Positions 12,123-20,810 are shown, numbered from the stretch's first letter. The stretch is 26,139 nt of DNA from Chrysochromulina tobinii (GCA_001275005.1 JWZX01003116.1:1-26139), one strand, 5' to 3'. Program-made: numbers and translations. Notes: generated from the letters alone by a model not told the origin.

Positions 12123-15100
12123 CGAGTTCCTAAGATCGTGGCCGGCTCGACAGCTCTCGACATCGACATGTTCGCCGTCGACCCGTGCGCCGGAGTCGTC
12201 TGCGGGCCGTACGGCAGCTGCTACGAGGGCGCTTGCGTCTGCCAGACGGGATGGGGTGCTCACCCCTCGTGTGTGCGTGGGGCCTCGAACTGCCTCGACC
12301 TTGAGTGCAGTGTGCAGGTAAACTGTCCCAGCGACTGCAACGCGACTTTGCAAGCAACGTGTAACGCGACAAGCAGAATGTGCACCAGCTGCGCTGCTCC
12401 GCTGCCTCTGCTGCACAACGGGCGGTGCCTGAGCGAGTGTCCTTCAGGGCACGCGCCCGACCCGTTGGGAGTCTGCGTTCCCTGCCACGCCAGCTGTGGC
12501 AACTCGTGCAGCGGACCGGGTGCCAACCAGTGCACCCACTGCATATCGATCGGCGCCCATGCATTCAAACACAACGGCCAGTGCGTCACGCGCTGTCCCG
12601 TAAGGTTTTTTGCGGATGACCACCACGTGTGCCAGCCATGCTCGCCCACATGCCAGTACTGCTCTGGCCCTCGCTCCACACAGTGCACCAGCTGCGTGCC
12701 AAACAGCTGCTCCCAAAGCACGTGCCCACCCAACGTCTTCCCGCTCTTGCAGCTCTCTCCGATTGCGCAAGTGCCCCCGGCTGGTACCTGTGTGAACGAG
12801 TGCCCCGCCGGGCGCTATCCTGCTTCCGCCGAATGGCCGGTTGTAGCGCATTCCTGGCCAGGGATGGTATGTCTGAAGTGCCACCCGGGCTGCCAGCTCT
12901 GCGTTGGGCCGTCAGATACCGATTGCCGCGACCCCACGCCCCTCACGCCCTTTGTCACCAGCGACTGCGCACAGGCCGCAGGCGCAGCTCGGGTGGGCAG
13001 TCGGTGCAAGATCGCCTGCGAGCCGGGGAATTACGCAGTCTCACTGTCAAACAATGGCATCAACAGCACCGAGTGTGTCCCTTGCACCAACTTTGACTGT
13101 CACGTGTGCGACCAGACCCGGCCGTCCATTTGCATCTCGTGCAAGCAGGATTGGATCCGGCCTCTTCTGAGCAACGGGCAGTGCACGGCTTCATGCGCAG
13201 CTGGGCAATATCGCTCCCCAGCGGGGGTCTGCGCCTCTTGCGACACTCTGTGTGCCACATGCGACGGTCCCGGCAGCTGCCTCAGCTGCCGCCTGGCTGG
13301 GCCAGATGGCACTCTCTACATGCACAATGGCCAATGCGTATCTACGTGCCCGGCTGGTTTTGCAAGGGACAACTCGACGGTGACATGTCAGCCCTGCCAC
13401 CATACTTGCAGCACATGCACGGCTGCGGCTGATGCCAACAGATGCCTCGGTTGCGTGGCCGTCTCTGCCAAACCATTCAAGGCATACCAGGTTGCAGTTG
13501 GCAATTGCAGCACCTTTTGTCCGCTCGGCCAGTTTGGTGACACGGCAGCAGGCAGCTGTGCACCATGCCTCTCGAACTGCAAGGCGTGTACAAACTCAAC
13601 CCATTGCACCGAGTGCGTGTCGAACTTCAACACCGTGCTCAACGGCGTGTGCGTCGACAAGCCGCCGCCCGCCGTTGGCGCCTCAGCGGGAGCCTCACAG
13701 CTAGGCGATTTGGCCACATTAGCACGCCAGAGTGCGGCGTCGGGTGGGCTGGACACAGGCTATCCGGTCACGGGCGTCGGCTTGCAAGAACCCCTCATCC
13801 CGCAAGCCCGTGCAGCCAACAATGTGAGCTACCCTTCCACGCCAGAGATCCAACGTGTTATCCTCGTTGGAAGGCTGTGGACGCTCGCACCCCCGCTGCC
13901 GCCGCCCCCACCCTCGCCGCCACCGCCACCGCCACCATCTCCAACCATGCCTCCGCTGCCTCCTCGCCCCGCCCAACCCCCTGCACGATCGCCGCCACGG
14001 CTTCCGCCTCCGCCTCGTGTGCCGTCACCTTCCGACGAGGCGCCTTCTCCGCCGCCCCCGTCGCCTTCACCGCCGCCCCCGTCGCCTTCTCCACCACCGC
14101 CTTCACCGCCGCCCCCGTCGCCTTCACCGCCGCCCCCGTCACCTTCTCCACCGCCGCCCCTGCCTCCGCGGCCGCCCGCCCTGAACATGCCTCTGACGGG
14201 CAACCTGAGGCTCAGCTTCAACGGTGAGACCACAGCGAGCGGTGCACTCGAGGTCGGAGAGCTTGGGCGCATGATCATTCAGAACCGCGTCAACAACACC
14301 GGTGCAACCCAGGCAGCTTCGATCCTCAAGGGTGCGCTCGAGTCGCTCAGCGTCATCTCGTCGGTTGGCGTCACCGCCGATGCCACCATGAACCCCTCCA
14401 CCTCCACCATCCGGCTTGCATTCGTGATCGAATTCCACTACGGCGAGCTCGTCACGTCCCCTCTCAATCTGGGCAATCTGCCGCCTCTGGGGCTCGATGT
14501 GAGCGGCTTGCAGGGGCTGGTCTCGTCATCGCTGGAGGTTGTGCAGGAGGGCTCCGCGCCGGTCAACTTCTCCTTCCCAGAGCAGCAAATCTCTCTACGC
14601 GCGTCGTCCCAGGCGCTCGCCTCTCTTGGCGGCGGTCTGACGATCTCGTTTAGGAATGTGACGACGGCAGTCTTCCCCGTCAACGCGACCGCCTCGGAGA
14701 TGCGCGACGCTCTGATGGACATCGAGCCCATTGGCGAGATTGAGGTCTTCCGGACGGAAATCATGGAGGGACCCGCCAACGCGACCTTTGCGGGGCTGCT
14801 CTGGACGGTTCGCTTTTATGCTGACGGCAATCCGCCGCACATGGGCCCTCAGCCTGACCTGGTGCTCAATCTCGGCAACCTCATCGCGCCCAGTACCAGC
14901 AGCGGCCGCCGCAGGCTGCAGCTTTCGTCGATTCTCACAGTGAGCACGGTGGTCACCGCCAGTGGCTCGACGCCCTTTGCACCCATAAACGAGAACGCGC
15001 TGACGGTCACTGAGGATTTCTCTACCGATCCAAACGCGTCTGTCGCCGAGTCGTTGGCGTACGTGGCGCCAGTGCACATCTGCGGCAACGGCATCCGCAG

Positions 15101-18100
15101 CACGGCCGAGATCTGCGATGATAGCAACACAGCTGGCGGCGACGGATGCGACGCACTCTACCGCATTGAGGAGGGCTTCTCGTGCTCCTCGACGAAAGAT
15201 GTAGCAGGTGGCTCTGGCGTCGGCGGGCTCGACAGATGCAGCCCACTGTGCGGGGATGGCAAGCGGATCGTCTGGATTGCTGCCGACCAGTGTGATGATA
15301 ACAACACCATCAGTGGTGATGGGTGCAGCGCCAACTGCACCATCGAGACCGGCTTTGCATGCTCAGGTGGCAGCCTCGCCTCAAAGGACACGTGCAGATC
15401 GATTTGTGGTGATGGCAAGCGTGTGGGGACTGAGGGCTGCGATGACGGCAACCAGCTGACAATGGATGGCTGCAGCCAGACGTGCGCCATCGAAGCTGGC
15501 TTTACCTGCGCAGGTGGCAGCCGCACGTCGCCGGACACGTGCCAGCGGTGCCACTCCTCCTGTGCCACGTGCACGGGCGCGTCCGCGACCCAGTGCTCCA
15601 CGTGCGCCTCATCACACCCCTTCTTCAACTCGCCCGGCTCGTGCCTCGCCTCGTGCCTGCCTATTGGCAAGTACGCCGACAGCTATCGCGTCTGTCAGCC
15701 ATGCGATGCGGCATGTGGCACATGCAGCGGCTCAGGGAGCTCTAGCTGCGTGAGCTGCTCGTTGCCGGAGAGGCCGTTCCTCTACAACGGGAGCTGCGTG
15801 GCCCAGTGCCCCGCCTCGGGCGTCTTCGTTGAGCTCAGAACCACAGGCGCCTCGTGCACGGCGTGCCCCTCGAGCTGCCTCACCTGCCGTGGCTCCAGCA
15901 GCACCTCGTGCCTTACGTGCCCCGCGATCGGCACCAAGTATTTTGACGCGGGCGCTTGCGTCGCGTCTTGCCCGAGCGGCAAGTACGCGCGCTCCTCGGA
16001 CAACACGTGCCAGCCCTGCGACGCGACATGCGCCACATGCGGCGATGGCAACGGCGGCGGCGCCGCATTCTGCACGTCCTGCCTGGCGGGTGCCACCTTC
16101 AACTCAGTTGCTGGCACGTGCACCTTCGTGTGCCCTCTGGGCCAGCATCTCGCCTCCGACGGCGTCACGTGCGCGGCATGTGCCTCCACCTGCCGAACGT
16201 GCACGGGCAGCGCGAGCAACTGCACCTCGTGCGACCCGAGCTCGAGCTCCCCCATCCTGCACTCGTCGGCATGCATCAGCACGTGCCCGAACGGCATGTA
16301 CGACGACTCGAGCTTCCTCTGCCGCGCATGCAGCTCGAGCTGCGCCGCCTGCTCGGGCGGCGGCGCGAACGACTGCCTCACTTGCGCCGCCGCCACGCCG
16401 AACAGGCTCGGCTCCATGTGCGTCGCATCATGCGGCAGCGGCAAGTACGCCGACGCGAACGCTCAGTGCCAGACCTGCAGCGCGAGCTGTAGCAACTGCA
16501 ACGGACCCTCAAGCACCCAGTGCACCTCGTGCCCCACGTTTTCGCCGTACCTGCTCGGGTCCACGTGCCTTGCTGTCTGCCCGCTGGGCTACTATGCCTC
16601 GGGCTCTTCTTGCCTCGCCTGCGACTCGTCGTGCGTCTCGTGCACCGGGGCCGCGCCGAGTATGTGCGCGAGCTGCCCTGCACCAAGGCCGCATCTCGTC
16701 AATGGCGCATGCACCTGCGCATCGGGCTTCCGCGCCACCGCGACCGCATGCACCCAGATCGACGAGTGCGCTGAAGGCACGCACAACTGCCAATTCGGCG
16801 CCAGCTACTGTACCGACCTGACGGGCTCTTTTAGCTGCACTTGTCCGCCGGGCTACACGGGGAATGGCGTCACGTGCTCGGACGTGAACGAGTGTGGAAA
16901 CTCCACACACGCCGGTACGCACTTGTGCAGCGCGGATGCCGTTTGCTCCAACCTCATCGGCGCATTGCGCCCAAGCGGATTAGGCTACGAGTGCACGTGC
17001 TCGCGCCCAGGGTACTGGGGCACCGGCTTCTTCTGCGCGGACGTCAACGAGTGCACGCTCGCCTCTGCGCTGCCAACGGCGTCGCCGCACAGGTGCACGG
17101 CGAACTCGAACTGCGTCAACCTCGATGGCAACTACACGTGCGCATGCAAGAGCTTCCGCACGTTCTCGAACGATCTCAACCGCGAGATCTTCTCCCAGGG
17201 CTACGTGGCGCGGCCGGGCGGGAACCCGAGCGCTTTTGGTAGCTTCAGCTGCGAGGACGTTGACGAGTGCGTCAATGGCACAGACAGGTGTGACCGCGAG
17301 CGAGGCCGCTGCATCAACACCATTGGTGGCTACCAATGCCAGTGCATCTCCCCCTTTTTTGGCGGCGATGGCTTCAGGTGCGCCATGGCTCCTCCGTCGC
17401 CACCGCCCACGCCTCCTCCGCCGCCGCAGCCACCGCAGGCGCCTCCGTCGCCGCCCTCTCCTCCTTCTCCGCCCAGCTCCCCTCCGCTTCCGCCCCCCTC
17501 GCCGCCGCCCCCCTCACCGCCTCCGAGTCCGCCGCCACCGTCCCCTCCACCACCATCACCACCCCCCTGTCCGCCCTCGCCCCCGTCGCCACCATCTCCG
17601 CCGCCTCAGCCCCCAAGCCCGCCATCTCCACCCTCGCCCCCTTCAATTCCACCATCCCCTCCCCCGTCACCGCCTCCGCCCTCGCCACCACCACCGTCTC
17701 CGCCCCCATCTCCACCGCCTCGGCCACCGCCCACACCGCCTCCATTGCCGCCACCGCCGTCGCCACCGTCCATTCCGCCGTCGCCGCCTCCGCCGTCTCC
17801 CCCGCCTTCTCCACCGCCTCGGCCACCGCCTCCGTCACCGCCGCCACCATCACCACCGCCACCGATTCCGTTTCCGCCACCCTCGCCGCCGCCCTCGCCG
17901 CCTCCCTCGCCGCCGCCGCCCTCGCCGCCGCAGCCATCGCCGCCGCCACCGCTACCGCCTGCTCCAAACGGTGGGTACTCGCCGCCACCGCCCAGGCTGC
18001 CGCCACCCTATGCTCCTCTGAGCTTCAGCGTGAGCTTCGCTGCCACTGTCGCACCGGAGTCTCTCGCCTCCATTTCACCTGCCAGCTTTGCTGCTGCGGC

Positions 18101-19868
18101 ACTGTCGGTGACGCAAGGCGCGCTCGGTGGCGGCGCACATAGTTCGACGACCATCTCGGTGGTCATCACGGACACACAACGCATAGGCATGTCCACCGGC
18201 CCTCTCAACATGAATTTACCAGCGCATCGATCGACTCTCATTGATGCCGTTGAGGCTGGCCTGTGCTCAGTGCTGGTGGGTACGTGCGACGTGTCGATCG
18301 TAGCTCAGAGCCGTCGGGTCTTGAGCTCACACACGCCGCCGCCGTCGGAACCGCCGCCGCCGGCGGCGTCATCGCCGCCGGCGTCGCCAGGTGCGGGCTG
18401 CACCGAAACGTGCAGCTTTGCCTCGGACGGCGGCTGCGACGATGGAGGCCCCGGAGGGGAATTTGCGTCCTGCAGCCTCGGCACGGATTGTACCGACTGT
18501 GGGCCGCGAGTGATGCCGCCGCCGCGGCCGGTGCAGCCGCCGGCGCCGGCGTCACCTCCACTGGCGCCGGCAAGCACCACAGTGCTCTTAGAAGCCCAGC
18601 GGACGTACGACTACGTGACCAGCGCATCGCGGACTAATCTGAGTGTCTCGACCTCGGATGTGATTGCCGGCAGTATGTCCAGCCTCGGCGTCACAGTCAA
18701 CTCAGTGGAGCTCACCGCTCTCTCAGCAACGATCACTGTGACGGAGGTGGGCCCAGTGACTGAGAGCAACCTTGTTGATACGCTCGGGGGTGGCGCCATC
18801 GCCGCAGGCTTCGCGGCACAGCTGCCGTCGCTCACCTTGAATGTGAGTGCGCTCGTCACGATGGCGCCCCCGCTGCCGCCGCCTTTGCGGCCTCCACCGT
18901 CTCCGGCGGCGCCGCCGCCCTCGCCGCCCCCTCAGGGTGACTTTCTTGCGGCCACGATTGCGCTTGCGATCATCCTGCCTCTTCTCTTTCTCGGCATCGC
19001 CACGTACGTCTACCTGAAGCTGAAGCGCACATCTATGAAGGGTGTGACCTTTGAGTATAGGACCGTGCGTGGCACTGACCGAGTGCTACCAGCACCGCAG
19101 CCGGCACCGACCTGTCCCGTAGACAGCGAAGCAGGCGAATTCAACGTAACGCTGAATCGCAACTCGGCCGGTCGCCTTGGCATCTCCTTCGCCTTCAAGG
19201 ATGGCATCGTCCGCCTGGATCAGATCTCGGATGCGCACGATGCGCTTGACGACCGTTCCCAGCTGCGCGTGGGCGATATTGTGCTCCTTCTGAACGGGGT
19301 CGTGCTTGACAAGAGCCTGACCGAGCGGGGGCTGGGGCGCCTGATTGCAAACTCAGGACAGCAAGTGATTCTGCACGTGTGCCGCCCGAATGATGTGGTG
19401 GACCAGGCCACAGTGGTCGAGCGGGTTGGCACGCTCGATCCACAGACGAGTTCCACCCAGAAGGCGATCGCGGCGGCGGGCGGCATTGAGGCGCTCGTGG
19501 CGCTCGCTGTCGCCGGCGACGCTGAAGGCAAGGCGAATGCAGCCGCAGCATTGCTCAACCTTTTGGTGGATAACGCTCCGAACCAGGCGGCCATTACAGC
19601 GGCGGGCGGCATCGAGGCGCTTGTGGCGATTGCTCGCGACGGCGACGCTGACGGCAAAATGTACGCAGCCGCTGCGCTGCGGGGCCTGGCGCACAAGAAC
19701 GCTGCCAACTACGCGGCCATTGTGGCGGCGGGGGCGGAAGACGTCGTGGCGCTCATGGACGACGACTCGCAAGAAGTTGCACCCCTATCACCGCGGAGGC
19801 GTGGGCACTTGCAGCGCGAGTTGTGGGAACTGCAACGGGCCATGCGAGTCGTAGACGGTCAAAAATGA
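12117..19868 (+). CDS. Giant fibrocystin-L-like surface protein, part 3: EGF, furin-like and DUF4215 Cys repeats, transmembrane helix, PDZ, armadillo tail
   Basis: This frame picks up the PKHD1-type domain at once (RMRVPKIVAGS completes NLASLFGIPSD). Its first ATG after the join is 12120, but I read it as a continuation. Modules in order are an EGF (12186-12255), furin-like/GCC Cys repeats (about 12370-13650), a Pro spacer (13885-14190), two related beta domains (14193-14460 and 14610-14885, the second ending before GRRRLQ), three DUF4215-type repeats (15081-15540, CGDG/CDDGN/GDGCS), and more furin-like repeats (15546-16740). Then come four Ca-binding EGFs (16755-17385; DECAEGTHNC, DVNEC, DVDEC), a 206-residue Ser-Pro tract (17386-18005), SEA-like modules and a second LNR-like module (18399-18510). 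A single hydrophobic helix (18942-19020) is followed by basic KLKLKR, giving a type I topology. The cytoplasmic tail has a PDZ domain (19140-19395, GRLGI binding loop) and armadillo repeats (19464-19770). It stops at TGA 19866-19868. Confidence 0.88.
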   Translation, partial: RMRVPKIVAGSTALDIDMFAVDPCAGVVCGPYGSCYEGACVCQTGWGAHPSCVRGASNCLDLECSVQVNCPSDCNATLQATCNATSRMCTSCAAPLPLLHNGRCLSECPSGHAPDPLGVCVPCHASCGNSCSGPGANQCTHCISIGAHAFKHNGQCVTRCPVRFFADDHHVCQPCSPTCQYCSGPRSTQCTSCVPNSCSQSTCPPNVFPLLQLSPIAQVPPAGTCVNECPAGRYPASAEWPVVAHSWPGMVCLKCHPGCQLCVGPSDTDCRDPTPLTPFVTSDCAQAAGAARVGSRCKIACEPGNYAVSLSNNGINSTECVPCTNFDCHVCDQTRPSICISCKQDWIRPLLSNGQCTASCAAGQYRSPAGVCASCDTLCATCDGPGSCLSCRLAGPDGTLYMHNGQCVSTCPAGFARDNSTVTCQPCHHTCSTCTAAADANRCLGCVAVSAKPFKAYQVAVGNCSTFCPLGQFGDTAAGSCAPCLSNCKACTNSTHCTECVSNFNTVLNGVCVDKPPPAVGASAGASQLGDLATLARQSAASGGLDTGYPVTGVGLQEPLIPQARAANNVSYPSTPEIQRVILVGRLWTLAPPLPPPPPSPPPPPPPSPTMPPLPPRPAQPPARSPPRLPPPPRVPSPSDEAPSPPPPSPSPPPPSPSPPPPSPPPPSPSPPPPSPSPPPPLPPRPPALNMPLTGNLRLSFNGETTASGALEVGELGRMIIQNRVNNTGATQAASILKGALESLSVISSVGVTADATMNPSTSTIRLAFVIEFHYGELVTSPLNLGNLPPLGLDVSGLQGLVSSSLEVVQEGSAPVNFSFPEQQISLRASSQALASLGGGLTISFRNVTTAVFPVNATASEMRDALMDIEPIGEIEVFRTEIMEGPANATFAGLLWTVRFYADGNPPHMGPQPDLVLNLGNLIAPSTSSGRRRLQLSSILTVSTVVTASGSTPFAPINENALTVTEDFSTDPNASVAESLAYVAPVHICGNGIRSTAEICDDSNTAGGDGCDALYRIEEGFSCSSTKDVAGGSGVGGLDRCSPLCGDGKRIVWIAADQCDDNNTISGDGCSANCTIETGFACSGGSLASKDTCRSICGDGKRVGTEGCDDGNQLTMDGCSQTCAIEAGFTCAGGSRTSPDTCQRCHSSCATCTGASATQCSTCASSHPFFNSPGSCLASCLPIGKYADSYRVCQPCDAACGTCSGSGSSSCVSCSLPERPFLYNGSCVAQCPASGVFVELRTTGASCTACPSSCLTCRGSSSTSCLTCPAIGTKYFDAGACVASCPSGKYARSSDNTCQPCDATCATCGDGNGGGAAFCTSCLAGATFNSVAGTCTFVCPLGQHLASDGVTCAACASTCRTCTGSASNCTSCDPSSSSPILHSSACISTCPNGMYDDSSFLCRACSSSCAACSGGGANDCLTCAAATPNRLGSMCVASCGSGKYADANAQCQTCSASCSNCNGPSSTQCTSCPTFSPYLLGSTCLAVCPLGYYASGSSCLACDSSCVSCTGAAPSMCASCPAPRPHLVNGACTCASGFRATATACTQIDECAEGTHNCQFGASYCTDLTGSFSCTCPPGYTGNGVTCSDVNECGNSTHAGTHLCSADAVCSNLIGALRPSGLGYECTCSRPGYWGTGFFCADVNECTLASALPTASPHRCTANSNCVNLDGNYTCACKSFRTFSNDLNREIFSQGYVARPGGNPSAFGSFSCEDVDECVNGTDRCDRERGRCINTIGGYQCQCISPFFGGDGFRCAMAPPSPPPTPPPPPQPPQAPPSPPSPPSPPSSPPLPPPSPPPPSPPPSPPPPSPPPPSPPPCPPSPPSPPSPPPQPPSPPSPPSPPSIPPSPPPSPPPPSPPPPSPPPSPPPRPPPTPPPLPPPPSPPSIPPSPPPPSPPPSPPPRPPPPSPPPPSPPPPIPFPPPSPPPSPPPSPPPPSPPQPSPPPPLPPAPNGGYSPPPPRLPPPYAPLSFSVSFAATVAPESLASISPASFAAAALSVTQGALGGGAHSSTTISVVITDTQRIGMSTGPLNMNLPAHRSTLIDAVEAGLCSVLVGTCDVSIVAQSRRVLSSHTPPPSEPPPPAASSPPASPGAGCTETCSFASDGGCDDGGPGGEFASCSLGTDCTDCGPRVMPPPRPVQPPAPASPPLAPASTTVLLEAQRTYDYVTSASRTNLSVSTSDVIAGSMSSLGVTVNSVELTALSATITVTEVGPVTESNLVDTLGGGAIAAGFAAQLPSLTLNVSALVTMAPPLPPPLRPPPSPAAPPPSPPPQGDFLAATIALAIILPLLFLGIATYVYLKLKRTSMKGVTFEYRTVRGTDRVLPAPQPAPTCPVDSEAGEFNVTLNRNSAGRLGISFAFKDGIVRLDQISDAHDALDDRSQLRVGDIVLLLNGVVLDKSLTERGLGRLIANSGQQVILHVCRPNDVVDQATVVERVGTLDPQTSSTQKAIAAAGGIEALVALAVAGDAEGKANAAAALLNLLVDNAPNQAAITAAGGIEALVAIARDGDADGKMYAAAALRGLAHKNAANYAAIVAAGAEDVVALMDDDSQEVAPLSPRRRGHLQRELWELQRAMRVVDGQK
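14049..14147 (+). repeat. 21-bp tandem repeat coding PPPPSPS
   Basis: Copies of a CCGCCGCCCCCGTCGCCTTC-type unit start at 14049, 14070, 14106 and 14127. They are separated by variant units such as CCACCACCGCCT. The array lies in the Ser-Pro spacer between the first furin-like block and the following beta domains. Confidence 0.75.
17386..18005 (+). repeat. Long Ser-Pro-rich (SPn) coding tract
   Basis: About 206 residues are almost entirely Pro and Ser (SPPP, SPPPP, SPPSPP), placed between the calcium-binding EGF block and the membrane-proximal modules. The + strand is nearly pure pyrimidine over long stretches. Extensin/pherophorin-like composition suggests an extended, O-glycosylated stalk holding the ectodomain away from the membrane. 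Smaller tracts of the same kind occur at 405-515, 645-775, 7863-7950, 8725-8825 and 18865-18935. Confidence 0.85.
19464..19770 (+). repeat. Armadillo repeats of 42 residues in the cytoplasmic tail
   Basis: Two full 126-bp units (19464-19589 and 19590-19715) and a partial third (19716-19770) each open with A-I-x-A-A-G and then G-I-E-A-L-V-A (third copy diverged). The first two units keep long stretches of near-identical DNA, so the duplication is fairly recent. Armadillo repeats are protein-binding helices, which fits an adaptor tail following a PDZ domain. Confidence 0.8.
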
Positions 19869-19934
19869 GTGAGATTGAGTGTGAACACGGTCATTCTCGG
19901 GTCTGCAGAACAGAGAGGTCTGCTGCGGTATGCT

Positions 19935-19968
19935 CGGCAGGCGCACGGCAGGCGCACGGCAGGGCGTA
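19935..19968 (+). repeat. 11-bp tandem repeat CGGCAGGCGCA
   Basis: Two exact copies (19935-19945 and 19946-19956) are followed by a degenerate third (CGGCAGGGCGTA, 19957-19968). The unit's first nine bases recur at 19975-19983. It lies about 70 nt past the stop codon of the giant gene, probably in the 3' UTR. No function is evident. Confidence 0.7.
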
Positions 19969-20157
19969 CACTCTCGGCAGGCGTGCGGATGGATCTGCGC
20001 TGTGTGGCGTGTTTCTCTTACGGCGGTCTCCCTACTGCCGTAGTGCGGTACAGTCTCGAGGCTACAGAAGTGCGGTCTGCAGTAGACTCTCTTGGTTGCG
20101 TGGTCCTGTGGAGGGGTGACGTGTTCGGTCGTTTGGGGGGTGGTGGGGGCTGGGGTT

Positions 20158-20176
20158 CAATCGAGAATCTCGATTG
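20158..20176. repeat. 19-nt near-palindrome (9-bp arms, 1-nt centre)
   Basis: CAATCGAGA, then A, then TCTCGATTG are exact inverted copies. In RNA the centre would open to a small loop on a stem of 7-8 bp. It lies about 290 nt after the giant gene's stop. It may be a 3' UTR hairpin or a dimeric protein-binding site. Confidence 0.6.
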
Positions 20177-20339
20177 TGTGTACAGCGACGTCAGGGTCCG
20201 AGGAGCTCGATTCACGAATTAGTATGCAGGGGCTGTGCGGTGTGCGCGAGCGCGTGTAGGTGTGTCGGGTGCGTCACGGCGGCCGATGGGAGATGGAGTG
20301 CGGATGCACCGCAGGGATCGGATGGTTAAAGGGTTAGGG

Positions 20340-20392
20340 TGTATTTGTGAATATGTTGGATATGTAATAAGTAGTAAGTAGTAATACATTTC
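20340..20392 (+). other. AT-rich island, possible 3' processing region
   Basis: This is a sharp drop in GC within otherwise GC-rich DNA. It includes TGTAA at 20363-20367 and a tandem AAGTAGT pair (20369-20382). TGTAA is the poly(A) signal of green algae; whether this organism uses it is unknown. The position about 475-525 nt after the stop codon would suit the end of the giant gene's transcript. Confidence 0.3.
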
Positions 20393-20740
20393 GTCTCTGA
20401 CTCGACTGTCACTGTGCTGGGGTGATCGTCCAGCACTCGTGATGGGATCCACGTCGCAATACGCAAAGTCGAAAGTGGAGCACAAAGTGGGATCGCTTCC
20501 CGCAAGCGCGCTTTCTTTCCTCAGGCGTGAGTCGGGGGCTGCTCGCTTGTTGTGGCTCTCTGCGCACTCCGTGTGTTCTCCGTGTGCGACGTCTAAGGTT
20601 ACATGTACTCAGTGTATGACTCACTTCCGTAGGGTCAGACACTCTTTCCCAGCACGATGTCTTAACGATGTCAAGTCGATTCTGTACACGATAAACAACA
20701 CCTCGGTGCGGAAGGGAGTGGGCGGAGATGACGGCGGGGA

Positions 20741-20752
20741 GCTTCTAGAAGT
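20741..20752. promoter_or_regulatory. Heat-shock-element-like palindrome upstream of the Tudor-knot gene
   Basis: GCTTCTAGAAGT contains TTC-nn-GAA, the inverted pair of 5-bp units that makes a minimal heat shock element, about 70 nt before the ATG at 20818. Only two clear units are present, whereas functional elements normally have three or more, so this is a weak prediction. Confidence 0.22.
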
Positions 20753-20790
20753 TGTCAAGAAAAGCAGTGCATGTAAAGGGAAGCATTGTT

Positions 20791-20810
20791 GACTTGACTT
20801 GACTTGACTT
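20791..20810 (+). repeat. (TGACT)4 tandem just before the start codon
   Basis: Four exact copies of TGACT end eight bases before ATG 20818-20820. Because the unit is 5 nt long, the four TGA triplets (20791, 20796, 20801, 20806) fall in all three frames. The last is in frame with the following gene, which fixes 20818 as its first possible start. The overlapping hexamer TTGACT also matches the W-box core bound by WRKY proteins, but I have no evidence for such factors here. Confidence 0.85.

Noticed and set aside
17374-18006. Antisense Ala/Val-rich open frame
   Set aside because: It is the complement of the Ser-Pro tract; its low-complexity composition follows from the repeat.
12120-19868. A separate gene starting at ATG 12120
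   Set aside because: The sequence before and after the join forms one conserved PKHD1-type segment, there is no promoter space, and a signal peptide is missing.
1-19868. Pseudogene because of two frame breaks
   Set aside because: More than 6,000 codons are otherwise free of stops, with domains, Cys patterns and membrane helix intact; two point differences fit sequence error, tiny introns or frameshifting better.
20154-20162. tRNA B-box-like GGTTCAATC
   Set aside because: No pairing T-stem, acceptor stem or anticodon arm can be formed around it; it overlaps the palindrome at 20158-20176.
19869-20222. Small gene right after the giant gene
   Set aside because: The frame has repeat-derived and Gly/Arg-rich composition, no domain, and lies where the 3' UTR is expected.
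20331-20339. Telomere-like GGGTTAGGG
   Set aside because: Only about one and a half repeat units, not an array.
20439-20792. Small gene of 117 codons upstream of the Tudor-knot gene
   Set aside because: Composition is unlike the neighbouring genes, no domain is seen, and it occupies the promoter/5' UTR space.
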